64,000 bases of DNA from Macrocystis pyrifera. Taxonomy: Eukaryota > Sar > Phaeophyceae > Laminariales > Laminariaceae. The notes beneath the pieces were generated by a model. It was not told the DNA's origin. It worked only from the letters and a program-made list of their open reading frames with translations, and ran no database searches. Below are positions 21,845 through 31,636 of the stretch, in pieces. Location of the stretch: NCBI GenBank assembly GCA_031763025.1, contig JASSKH010000028.1, positions 1,860,001 through 1,924,000 on the forward strand. The letters are read 5' to 3'. The first letter of the stretch is position 1; each line of letters opens with the position of its first letter. Both the position numbers and the translations under genes were made by a program.

Positions 21845-22690
21845 TTGCCGTTTTGTGAGATATTTTGATGCTGGTACTGTGACGATCTCGCACCAAGCTT
21901 TCGCTGAAAACACAAGGGCAACGTTTGGTGTTTGTTCTGGTAGGAGGACCCCCCTCCCAACCCGTCTGAGGCTCGAGGAGTGGCCCGAACGGCACGCTAG
22001 GGCAACTGGCCCTTCGTGAGCTGGTGAGGTGCTTCATGTGGCTTGCGAGCCAAACACGGCCGGACGTCGCGAACGCGGGAAGAGCGGTAGCTCTAGACAC
22101 GCGAATACGACGAGGGAAGTACACTGGAGGACCGCAATGTGGGTATTTTGGGTAAAATTATTCTACGAATGATTTTGGTCATACTTTTCAGAGAGGCAGT
22201 GGGCTTGAGCTGGTAGCGTCCGCGGGTGCAAACTATGCTAGCAAGGCCGCTGGCAGGAGGTCAGTTCCGGTGGGGCTGTGACATGCGCAGGTTTATACGC
22301 GTGCTGATTTTCAAGAGCAAAGAAGTGCGTTACGATTTCTACCACTGAAGCGGAGTATATAGCGCTGGCAGCCACCATCAAGGAGGCTATCTCTGTGCAC
22401 TATCTACATACCAGTGGATTTTTATTTTTTCGGGTTTTGGTGCGATGTACATCACGACTTTCGGGGGTATTGAGGGGGCAAGGCACCTGGCACTAAACCC
22501 AGCGTGTGCGTCGAATTCGAACCGCATCGACGTGCAGGACCACTTTTCGAGGAAGCTTGTGTTCCGGGGGGAGGTCATGATCAACCATACGCGGTCAGAG
22601 GACAAACATGCAGACTGCCTGACAAAGCCTCTTGCCAGTGCGGCTTTTAGCTACCGCCGGGATTATATTATTAATACTTGATGGGGAGAT
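21845..22690 (+). mobile_element. Ty1/copia element, 3' segment (RT end and RNase H)
   Basis: After the gypsy-1 3' LTR the copia text resumes with CRFVRYFDAGTVTISHQAF. RT end block MWLASQTRPDVANAGRAVA follows at about 22038. The RNase H domain has ANYASKAAGRRSV, ISTTEAEYIALAA, RIDVQDHF and HTRSEDKHADCLTKPL, ending near 22680. The run of conserved blocks is interrupted by frameshifts. TTGATGGGGAGA (about 22678-22689) may be the polypurine tract just before a 3' LTR, but no matching 5' LTR was found, so the right edge is open. Confidence 0.75.
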
Positions 22691-23872
22691 TTGCATCTTG
22701 GTTTCGGAGTCAGAATATGTCTGGTGCGTTTTCGAGATGAGAGAGTTCTATTCTGAATGATGCCTATTTTTAAGTGTGTTGAGGGTTTTCGGGTTGGGAA
22801 TTTCAAATATATTGAAGGCCTTGTTTTGTGAGTGCTGGGGCTTGGCGCAGATTACGATTTATACCTACAGATAAAAATGGATGCTACTGTGCGGTTTACT
22901 TGTTTCGACCTTAATTCAAGATGCCAATGAACGTTTGATTACCGGGCAGTGCCCTGGTTACGACCGTGTTGTGCTGATTACCAGGACGATATTGGAGTAA
23001 CAGCCAGCATAATTTACTACAGTAAATTCCAATATCTAAGGGCGACATATAAATTGTTGGAGATTCCAGATATTTGGTAATTGGATTCGAAATTTGACTA
23101 TATAAGTTCTCGAGATGGTCTTGAGTCAACAAGGCGCTGCAATATTTTATCTCCCGATCAATGGGCAGGGAAGATGTTCAATGCGCATCTGAGTGATAGG
23201 ACATCGCGCCGTACCGAGTACAGAGCAGGGAGGATGCTTACTAGGCTTGAAACAAGACGCGATCGCGATGGCAGTAGAATATGGAGTTCCAGGGGTAGCC
23301 AGGCTGAGTTGTACTATTTCGCCGCATACTCACGAGCGAATTCGTCGGGCATGCTGTCTTGCGGTGTCCTTCCGTGTGCTTGGTGTCAAGGGTACGCAAT
23401 CGAGAACAAGGTTTATTCCAAGGTGCATCCAAGTCTTTGCTCCTCTCTCCCGGTCCGCAAGTGCCCAGGTATAGCAGCAACTGTTATCAATATTAAGAGG
23501 GTGAGGCTGTGTTGATAGCCCTCAGCGATGAGCTGTCGTTCGGTCGGCAGTCGCTGCCACACAGTCTCCGTAGAACTTGAAAGCGAAAGTGAAAGTGTGC
23601 TTATTCGTGTTTGCACACCACACGAGCTGGCGGGGCATTATAAACCTAACAACTCTTTGTAGCGAAATTTTGGCAGTCCCGCACAGAAGGGAGGAAGATG
23701 CGGTCTGGCACAAACGACGTGTCTCTGTCCCAGCTACCCCTGCCCGTGGCCGCGCCGGCGAAGCTAAGGTCTCATCGACTCTTGCCATTTTTTCCAGAGC
23801 CACGCGTGGTCGGTGCTAGTAACTGTACATGTAGACTAGTAAAGGCTTCAAGTATCCGCTTAGATCTCCGAG
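22691..23872. other. Intergenic, possibly including the copia 3' LTR
   Basis: If the tract near 22689 is the copia polypurine tract, its LTR should start here. No second copy exists in the window to define it. Otherwise I see no gene. Short ORFs on both strands overlap and lack recognisable motifs. Confidence 0.4.
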
Positions 23873-24206
23873 TGTAGAGCAGGACAAGGGTTGCCCTGCT
23901 GTTCCCTAGGTGTTATCATTTAATACATAGTTGGACTGAAGTACGGAAATTCTCTCGCGACGTAGATACTTGCTAGGTAGAATTTTACTTGTTTGAAGAT
24001 GCTACTGTTGTTGACGCTATTTATTGTTCATTGCGTGGCTCTTCAGAAGAAAGAAGTGATACAGCAGGAGATACCAGGCATGCTTATACAGTAGACGTTG
24101 ATTACCCGACCTGGACTCTAAAACCTAACCCGAACGCTATGGGGTGACCTGTGCTTGGATGCACAAAAGGTACCGCGGGTTGTGGGTGTGGAGACGTCAG
24201 TAGTAT
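23873..24206 (+). repeat. Tandem unit T1, left part (split by gypsy-2)
   Basis: Left 334 bases of a ~473 bp unit that starts TGTAGAGCAGG. A second copy lies uninterrupted at 29696-30168. It opens with an inverted repeat, fully paired only in the second copy. Landmarks shared with the second copy include GGAAATTCTC, GTAGATACTTGCTAGGTAG, GATGCTACTGTTGTTGACGC and GGTACCGCGGGTTGTG. It begins with TG, so it could be an LTR of another element. Its right part is at 29557-29695. Confidence 0.8.
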
Positions 24207-24769
24207 TGTTACAGCGGTTCGGTGCAACAGGGCATTGCTAAGGTAGCCGTCGAGAGGCCCGATAGACAACGGATTGATGCCGAACGAGGAGGGTTGCCTT
24301 GAAAAGGACTGCCAGGGAGGCTGACATGCGGAGCAAAGACGGGATCAATGCAGAGCTGTCAGTCGACCTAAAAATAGGGGACGATGATGAGAAATGCCCA
24401 GGGAAACACGCCTCCAGGAAGTCAAACCTCAGACGGAAGGAGTGCTGATGTACACGCAAGTTTTTCTCTGGCCAATAGCAATCCAAAATACTCCGAGACC
24501 CACCTTACGTCCTCAACACCTGGCCTGTCGATCAACGAAAGCGAGCGAAGGCGCCAGCATGGATCAGCAATACTACAACCAGCACGTGGGAGCCAACATG
24601 TCCGCAGGTCAGACCAGTTCCGTAGAGGTGTGATTTGTGATGAACACAAGCGAAGAATGGACCCAAGGAGGTCACTAGTGGCTATGAGACAGGTTACCAC
24701 CACAAGGGGTACCGAGCTGCCTCCTAGCCAGCAAGGGAGGACCCCTGCGCAGAGAACACATTAGAAACA
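24207..24769 (+). repeat. gypsy-2 5' LTR
   Basis: It starts TGTTACAGCGG and ends GAAACA, giving canonical TG..CA ends. Length is 563, equal to the 3' copy at 28994-29556. An ORF inside it is not conserved between copies and is not considered coding. Confidence 0.9.
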
Positions 24770-24812
24770 TCGTGTCCAATCCGAGAATCGAACTCGGGTT
24801 TCGGATGCTAAC
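24770..24812 (+). other. gypsy-2 primer-binding site, complementary to a tRNA 3' part
   Basis: Immediately after the LTR the plus strand contains CCGAGAATCGAACTCGG, whose complement is a perfect tRNA T-arm: 5-bp stem CCGAG/CTCGG around a TTCGATT loop. Upstream, TGTCCAAT would pair with the 3' acceptor strand. The match covers acceptor plus whole T-arm, about 30 nt, longer than the usual 12-18 nt. The TGG expected opposite CCA is not intact (TCG is seen). It could instead be a captured tRNA 3' fragment. Confidence 0.65.
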
Positions 24813-24872
24813 ATCGGTCAGCTCAGCGAAAGACAAAAAAAAAAGCTGTTACACGCCCTCGGTCCGAAGAAT

Positions 24873-25845
24873 GTGGCCGGCCTGTTCCCGGAGGACCCGA
24901 AGCGCGTGAGGCCGTGCAAGATAAGAGAATTTCGAATACCCTTGATCGATGAACACACCCCGCCGATCGCAGTTAAACAGCAACGCATTTCCCCAGAGCA
25001 GGCAGACGCTATCCAGAGAGAGGTAGAACTGTTAGCGAAGAGAAACATCATCCGAACGTCGACTTCCGCTTGGGCAGCCAGGTGCGTAGCCGTTCCCAAG
25101 AAAGGCGGCACGCTGCGTCTGCGCCAGGACTATCGCGCCCTAAACAACCTCATGAAGACAGATAGCGGGGGGCTCGGGGACATGCAAGGTATTTTCCAAC
25201 GATGTCAGGGTTGCTCATGATTCACCTCCATCGATCTAGCCTTCGGATTCTTCCAGCTACCCATTGCAGAAGAAGATCGACACAAAACCGCTTTTCGCGA
25301 CGCGTACGGTCAACTTTGGGAGTACATGAGATGTGGGTTTGGGCTCAAAATCCTGCCGCCGGCGTTTGCAAGTATGGTAGCGGAGCTGCTTAGCGGGCTA
25401 AGGGGCAAAGGAGTGGAAAATTACTTGGACGATATCCTTATTTACAGCCAGGACTTTGACCAACACCTCATTCTGATCGACGCAGTCCTCAACCGCCTGC
25501 AGTCTGCTGGACTGTCCGTGAATTTCTTCTAAATCAAGATGGTGTTGCCCGAGTCTGGAATTCGTCGGGATGGTAGTGGACAGACAGGGGGTTAGACCGT
25601 CGGAGTCGAAAGTGGCGGCCGTAGCTGAGCTACCTCCACCGTCAACGGTGGAGGAACTCAGAGCATTTCTAGGTATGACGGGCTACTTGCGGCAGTTCGT
25701 AGAGCGGTACAGTATTCTAGCCGCGCCGCTCACTGATATCCTTCGAGACAAAGCCTTTGCGACCAAGCGCGCGCGGCGTCTCCCTATCCCATGGTCAGAA
25801 CAACAACAGAACGCGTTCTTGGCGCTGAAGGCGGCCCTCACATAA
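24873..25845 (+). pseudogene. gypsy-2 reverse transcriptase, broken
   Basis: Conserved RT blocks occur in order. IREFRIPLIDEHTPP and AVPKKGGTLRLRQDYRALN (to about 25150) come first, then a frame change near 25200. Palm continuation follows, with catalytic YLDDILIYS (about 25422-25450), then, after a stop at about 25530 and another shift, ELRAFLGMTGYLRQF at 25650-25700. The aspartates of the catalytic pair are intact. At least two frame changes and one stop exclude translation as one enzyme. Confidence 0.8.
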
Positions 25846-27720
25846 TTTCCTATTTTAAGTTTCCCTTCCTGGGACAGCCCATTTACGTTACACACAGACG
25901 CCAGTGAAACAGAGGCAGGTGCAGCGCTAACACAAGTTCACGATGGGAAGGAATGTGTGGTCGCATACGCCAGTCATCGATGGTCTCGTACGGACGCGCG
26001 TCGTGGAGCTACTGCAAGGGAATGCATGGCGGTTTTATGGGCAGTCGTCCACTTTCGACCTTTTTTGGCGGGTAGAAAGTTCACTTTGGTCACAGACTGC
26101 TCCGCATTGCTGTGGTTATTTCGTAGCCGGGACCTGGACCCCAAGCTTCACAGATGGGCGCTCCGGCTAACGGAATTCGACATAGTCATGAAGTGGAGGG
26201 CAGGAACGTCACACCAACTACCTGACGCTATATCCCGCTTGCTGCGCCCGGGGGCAACAGGCGCCTCGATCGACGACTCATTCCCGGACGACGCATCATC
26301 CAGCAAACCCGCCGATTACGTCGGCCCCAGGGGACCGGTCCTAGACGGACATCTGCTGAATGACCTAGAATCACTCGAAGAGGGACTGATAGACCCGGGT
26401 GGTATCAGGGAACGGCATGTTGTCCGTAGAGAAAGGTCAACTAGTAAACGGGTGCCATCCGCGCTTAGTGCAATCGTTGCTAGCATTCCGCGGACCGTAG
26501 CCGTGCTCGAAGAACCACCCGAAGAACCTGTCGACCTAACCTCGGGCGCACAGATAGCCACCTTGCTGTTCCATGACCGGGTTGCAGCTATGCATACAGA
26601 CAGCTCCGGGCCGATTGTAAGGCGATCCAGTCGTGCTCGTACTCCATCCGTGCGTCTAACTTCGTTTCCGGAAGCCCCTTCCCGTCCCCCTCGCCCTGCG
26701 AGCACCGCGCGTCCGTCGTCAAAAGCCCGATCACTGACAGGAGGCGAACCGGCCGTTCAGGCGTCAGAGCCCGGCTCCTTAGAGGTTCCGAAAGACCCGC
26801 CACCACCGACGAAGGGAAACCTTCTGGCGCCTGACACCGTCGAGGGCAGTCTCCCAGCAGGGGGGGAAGGGTGGGCACGCCAAAAGGAGCCATTGGCGAC
26901 AACGGTGATAGAGCGTGCCCTCCAGGCGCTGCAAGACGTGCCTCACTTGGTCAGGAGCCAGGCAGCGGACCCCTTCTTGAGCAAAGTCAGGCGAGCACTA
27001 TGTAGTCAAGGAGAAGTCGCCGGGCAGAACGAGTTGACAAATACGGATACCAACAGATACCTTCTAGACGACCAGAGTCTCCTGTGGCTTGAGTTCGAAC
27101 AGAGCCGAGCGTTGGTGAAGCGAACAGCTGTATTAGCCGTACCAAGTTGCCTTGTAGCGGACATGCTCGCCTTATTACACTGCCAACACGGTCACCCCGG
27201 AATCGCAAGAACCCTCTCGTTGCTAAGGGACCGGTTTCACTGGCCAGGCATGTGTAGAGACACACGAGAGTACGTACTATCGTGTGGGTGTAGACGCAGG
27301 CAGAGGTCACGTAGTCAACAGGTGGCGATGCTTCCCGCCAGATTCCTGGAGCCATGGGAAGTGCTAGAGGTAGACCTACAGAAATTTTCCCAACACGTCG
27401 GACGCGGGAAACGAGTACCTACTGCTCGTTGTAGACAGAGCATCTAGATTCCCCTTCGCTTACCCACTACCGTCCAAAGAAGCACACGGAGTAGCCCGTT
27501 TGCTCTTAGACCTTTGCCTGACATTTGGAGTGCCCTCATTTATTCGCGCGGACGGTGGAGGGGAATTCACAGCGGCAGTAGTGGGACACCTATGTCAATG
27601 GTTAAAAGTCCCAATAGAGTTCGGACCAGCAGACCATCCCAGGGGGCAGGGAGGAGTGGAAAGAGTGGGAGCATGGATGCAAGACGTGCTATCCGAACTG
27701 TGTAAGGCCTGGCCAACGAG
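25846..27720 (+). pseudogene. gypsy-2 RNase H, linker and integrase, partly open
   Basis: RNase H similarity (THTDASETEAGAALTQ, frame changing near 25950) is followed by a 496-codon open frame (25957-27447). This contains LVTDCSALLWLF, a long Pro/Ser/Arg-rich linker of unusual length (about 26240-26950) and the integrase zinc region HCQHGHPGIARTLSLLRDRF (from 27178). The catalytic core continues in other frames with EVDLQKF, then RADGGGEF (27550-27575) and GQGGVERVGAWMQ. A stop TAG at 27721 cuts the core. Confidence 0.75.
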
Positions 27721-27790
27721 ATAGAACGAGTACGTTGCCGCCGCTTGTTGGATCAAACGCACTACGCCAGACCCGGCACTACCTTCCGCC

Positions 27791-28788
27791 ATGACTCCCT
27801 TCCAGCTTCTGTTCGGTCCTCGCCCTCGCACAACTCTCGATATGCTTATCCCACAGGTGGATGACACAGAGGCTACAGGCGGCCTCAGCAACTTAATCGA
27901 GAACCGCAGGTATAACATGCGGGAAGCAGCGGAAGGACTGCGTAAGATCCACGAAGATGAGGAAACATCCCGTCAGCGCCACAATGCCAGGATATTACGG
28001 TCGTCCCCAAGTACACATGTAGCGGAGAGAGACCTGGTCCTGGCACGAGAGAGCGACAGCTCGCTTTTCAGACAAGGTAGGGGACCGAAGTTGGTACACG
28101 AAAAATGGACAGGTCCGTGGACCGTGACCAAGGTCGTGTTTAAGGGCCTTAGCGCTGTCATAGAGATGGAGGGGAGAAAAAAGCGATCCCGTACCGTCTC
28201 GGTAGCATCTCTCAAGCCCTTCTACAGGCACTCATCAGACTTGAGACACCCGATAGGGGACGAATTCGCACAAATAGCTTGGGGTGCTGACCTGGGGCTC
28301 AAAGGAGACTCGGTCGCCGCGGCCCCGATGTATACTCTAATAGACCGCAGGGAGGTGGTGAGTAAAACAGGGACAACCCGTTTTGGGAATATCGGGGAAG
28401 ATGCCTGGACGGGGTCTCCTCGGACTGGGTCACGGAGGCAGAATCCCTAGACAGTTTTATCCCTTTGCAGCTAGACACCTTCCACGCCCTGTGGAACTTG
28501 AACCCCCCCGACGCGGAGAAAACTCAGACGATCGCTCGCCCGAAGAGGCGTACGCTCTTGAGTAGAAGCGAAGCGCTAACCCTATATCCGATAGGAACGA
28601 CAGCGACCAAGTCCCTCGCGGTAGGTGATAAGCAGATGGACCGGGTAGGACAGGTTTATGACTTTTGCTCGCCCTACTGGCGCGTTAGGTTCCCGGACAA
28701 TGATTGGGAAGAACTGACGGTCTCGGAAATGAGGAAGGGGGTAAAGCGAAGAGTTGAGGCAGACAAGTTGAACAAGTCCAAAGAGTAA
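27791..28788 (+). pseudogene. gypsy-2 integrase C-terminus with Tudor/chromo-like tail
   Basis: A 219-codon frame carries the post-core region, including TPFQLLFGPRPR and KWTGPWTVTKVV followed by TVSVASLKPFYRH. A second frame (from 28465) ends with GQVYDFCSPYWRVRFPDNDWEEL, a short aromatic-rich module that resembles chromatin-reader-like tails of gypsy Pol proteins. The assignment to Tudor or chromo type is inference. A frame change near 28440 separates the two pieces. Confidence 0.6.
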
Positions 28789-28993
28789 TGCCACGTTGCC
28801 GTGGCAGTAGCCCTTTTACAAACTATACAGCAGGAACAGATAGTCAGCTTCGGTTAGAAAGTGGAGTATAAAAAAGCCCTGGTTGGTATCTTAATTCAGT
28901 ATTTACAGACCAAGGTTTTCCCTGTACGAAGCTCTAGCGTAAGCACCGCCCGTCTTGCCGCGTTGTTGGCTTGGGCCACCAAGCTGGGGGGGA

Positions 28994-29556
28994 TGTTACA
29001 GCGGTTCGGTGCAACAGGGCATTGCTAAGGTAGCCGTCGAGAGGCCCGATAGACAACGGATTGATGCCGAACGAGGAGGGTTGCCTTGAAAAGGACTGCC
29101 AGGGAGGCTGACATGCGGAGCAAAGACAGGATCAATGCAGAGCTGTCAGTCGACCTGAAAATAGGGGACGATGATGAGAAATGCCCAGGGAAACACGCCT
29201 CCAGGAAGTCAAACCTCAGACGGAAGGAGTGCGGATGTACACACAAGTTTTTCTCTGGCCAAGAGCAATCTAAAGTACTCCGAGACCCACCTTACGTCCT
29301 CAACACCTGGCCTGTCGATCAACGAAAGCGAGCGAAGGAGCCAGCATGGATCAGCAATACCACAACCAGCACGTGGGAGCCAACATGTCCGCAGGTCAGA
29401 CCAGTTCCGTAGAGGTGCGATTTGTGGTGAACGCAAGCGAAGAATGGACCCAAGGAAGTCACTAGTGGCTATGAGACAGGTTACCACCACAAGGGGTACC
29501 GAGCTGCCTCCTAGCCAGCAAGGGAGGACCCCTGCGCAGAGAACACATTTGAAACA
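28994..29556 (+). repeat. gypsy-2 3' LTR
   Basis: It starts TGTTACAGCGG directly after a purine tract with seven G and ends GAAACA before the GTAT duplication. About 14 mismatches to the 5' LTR and no gaps over 563 bases. Confidence 0.9.
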
Positions 29557-29695
29557 GTATCACTGTTCTAGTCTTGTTTCGACCTGGTGTAGAAAGGTAG
29601 GTTGTCTGTCGTCCTTTGTTGGTGTAGGCCGTTGTTGTCGTGGGCCGTTTAACTCATTTGTCGCAGTCGGCCTTTAATTTCTTGGAAATAATTAT
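29557..29695 (+). repeat. Tandem unit T1, right part
   Basis: It continues unit T1 after the gypsy-2 insertion with GTATCACTGTT, GTCTTGTTTCGACCTGGTGTAG and TTTCTTGGAAATAATTATTG. It matches 30036-30168 of unit T2. It abuts T2 with no spacer. Confidence 0.85.
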
Positions 29696-30168
29696 TGTAG
29701 AGCAGGGCAAGGGTTGCCCTGCTGTTCCCTAGGTGTTACCGTTTAATACAAAGTTGGACTGAGGTACGGAAATTCTCGCGCGACGTAGATACTTGCTAGG
29801 TAGAATTTTACTTGTTTGAAGATGCTACTGTTGTTGACGCTATTTATTGTTCATTGCGTGGCTTTTCAGAAGGAAGAAGTGATAAAAAAGCAGGAGATGC
29901 CAGGCATGCTTACACAGTAGACGATGATCACCCGACCCGATCTCTAGCCGTAACCCGAACACTATGGAGTGACCTATGTGCTTGGATGCAAAAAAGGTAC
30001 CGCGGGTTGTGTGGGTATGGAGACGTCAGTAGTATCACTGTTGTAGTCTTGTTTCGACCTGGTGTAGCAGGGTAGGTTGTCTGTCGTCCTTTGTTGTTGT
30101 AGGCCGTTGTCGTCGTGGGCCGCTTAACTCTTTTGTCGCAGTCGGCCTTTTATTTCTTGGAAATAATT
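29696..30168 (+). repeat. Tandem unit T2, uninterrupted
   Basis: Complete ~473 bp copy. It opens with a perfect hairpin (AGCAGGGCAA, loop GGG, TTGCCCTGCT). It contains the empty gypsy-2 target CAGTAGTATCACTG near 30030. No coding capacity is seen. It could be an LTR, as it starts TG, but no internal region or second terminus was found. Confidence 0.85.
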
Positions 30169-30330
30169 ATTCTGACTCTTCCGAGTCTGCCTATTAATAA
30201 GTCAGCATTGTTCTTTGAATTATGAGGCAAATAAATAATACAACTTCAGTCGGCCTGTCGGAAGCTATCACCATCGTTCCAGTAGTAGGTACCAGATAAT
30301 CTCGGCCGGTTGTCTGTGATCGCGACGACA

Positions 30331-30800
30331 GCAGCTACTTGTTGTGGTGGTGGTGTGGTGCTGTCACTCTTTCTGTAGTCGTTCATGCATCTGCTGGCGG
30401 CCAAAACTCTCGGCGGCCAAAGCTCAGCAGCAGAAGCAGCAGCAGCTCGCCGCAAAAAAAAAAAAACTCCCCAGTCAGCGGCAGGCGGCAGCTAAGCTAC
30501 TCCTCAGAGGAGCTACTGCTCAGGAGCAGCTAGCTACTTGTTGTGGTAGTGGTGCGGTTCCTCTCTGTCGCTTAGGTGTCTGCCGTCGCGACAACCTGAA
30601 GAAGCATATATATGTCGATCGCGGCGGCCGAAACCTCAGCAGCAGTAGTTTCTGAAGCACCAGCAAGCAGCTATCAATAGCTGCGAAAAAAATTCCCCGC
30701 AGTCAGCGGCAGGCAGCAGCTAAGCCGCTGCTCAGGAGCTGCTGCTCAGGAGCAGCAGCTGCAAAAGTTTAAAGCCTTCGGCGGCCAAAGCTTTACGAGT
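30331..30800. repeat. Two degenerate ~220-bp tandem units, CAG-rich
   Basis: Each unit starts CTACTTGTTGTGGT, contains GGCGGCC and an A-run, then CAGTCAGCGGCAGGC, and ends in an inverted-repeat-rich stretch (GCTGCTCAGGAGCTGCTG). Units are about 30331-30530 and 30531-30760. Non-coding. Confidence 0.6.
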
Positions 30801-31003
30801 AGCTGCTGTTGCTGCTGCCGTCTCGTGATTCCTGACTCGTGACATCGCAATTTTTCGAGCGTTATTACAACAGCATCATCAACAGACCATTTATTTGGCA
30901 TGTTGTCCGTCGCGATGTATGACTATACGTAGATACGGGTATCCTGAACGCGTTAGCTTGTCTCAACTGCTGCTCTCCACTTTGTCGGGTCCATTGCTGC
31001 GTT

Positions 31004-31636
31004 GTGTACCGATTCGGGTGTCCGCGCTGTGGATCGCTGCGTGCTGCTCATCGGGTTGATGGGTTGCCTAACATAATCAGCAGCAACAGAGGAGTGGAAA
31101 AGACGATAGATATATGTCATGTACTAATAATACCTGGTACAATAATTAGTTGTATGGTGCGGCAACACGAGGGGCGATTGCCCAGTCGGTTGATGTTCGG
31201 GACGATCGCTGGTGGGGGGAGCCCGAAACCAGGCGGGCAGCCCAAGACTTGGCCTAGGGCAATTGCTGAGGACCTTAGAGTGTTCAAAGCCACCGAGGGA
31301 TCAACGGAAGACTCCCCCTTAGTCTTTGGAGTTGGGACCGCACTGTGGCCCACTGCAGCAAAACAGACGGGAAAGTGGTACCGGGGAATCCTCGAAGCAG
31401 CTGAACAGTTCATGGGCAGGTGGCACGAGGCTGAGGCAAAGCTGAGTAGACAGCGCCGTGCATCCGCTGCAGGTAGTGTTAAGAGGGAATGGGGGGAGGG
31501 GTACAGGAGGGGTAGAGGGAACACCGTACAAGTGTATGGGGGCAGGGGGGGGAACAGGAGGAGTAGAAGGGAAACCGCGGTAGAAGAGAGTAGCAGAGAG
31601 TTCGCAGATAGGGTAGCAAGGTACCAGGCCGACTAA
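31004..31636 (+). pseudogene. LINE ORF2 C-terminal fragment
   Basis: Open frame of 210 codons. From about 31160 it reads HEGRLPSRLMFGTIAGG, then PKTWPRAIAEDLRVFKATEGST and GKWYRGILEAAEQFMGRW. This resembles the region after the RT in LINE polyproteins (compare RLPRRLMFGTI...KNW...LRVF). The first ~45 residues do not look related, and a TACCTGGTA (31131-31139) lies exactly in the transition. The tail is Arg/Gly-rich. No upstream RT is present, so it is a 5'-truncated remnant. Confidence 0.6.

Larger units (their letters stand above)
24207..29556 (+). mobile_element. Gag-less Ty3/gypsy element (gypsy-2)
   Basis: A 5.35 kb element with 563-bp LTRs, an internal RT-RNase H-integrase region and no gag or protease. 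RT starts only about 100 bases after the 5' LTR. A direct repeat GTAT (24203-24206 and 29557-29560) flanks it. In the uninterrupted sister unit the site reads CAGTAGTATCACTG with GTAT once, confirming the 4-bp duplication. The LTRs differ at about 14 positions (roughly 2.5 percent), mostly transitions. A polypurine tract GCTGGGGGGGA precedes the 3' LTR. The coding region has several stops and frame changes, so it is inactive unless helped in trans. Confidence 0.9.

Noticed and set aside
22445-22681. Stand-alone small gene
   Set aside because: It is the RNase H tail of the degenerate copia element (RIDVQDHF, SEDKHADCLTKPL).
24207-24769. ORFs inside the gypsy-2 LTRs (up to 168 codons)
   Set aside because: Frames differ between the two LTR copies and no domain is visible. 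LTR sequence is expected to be non-coding.
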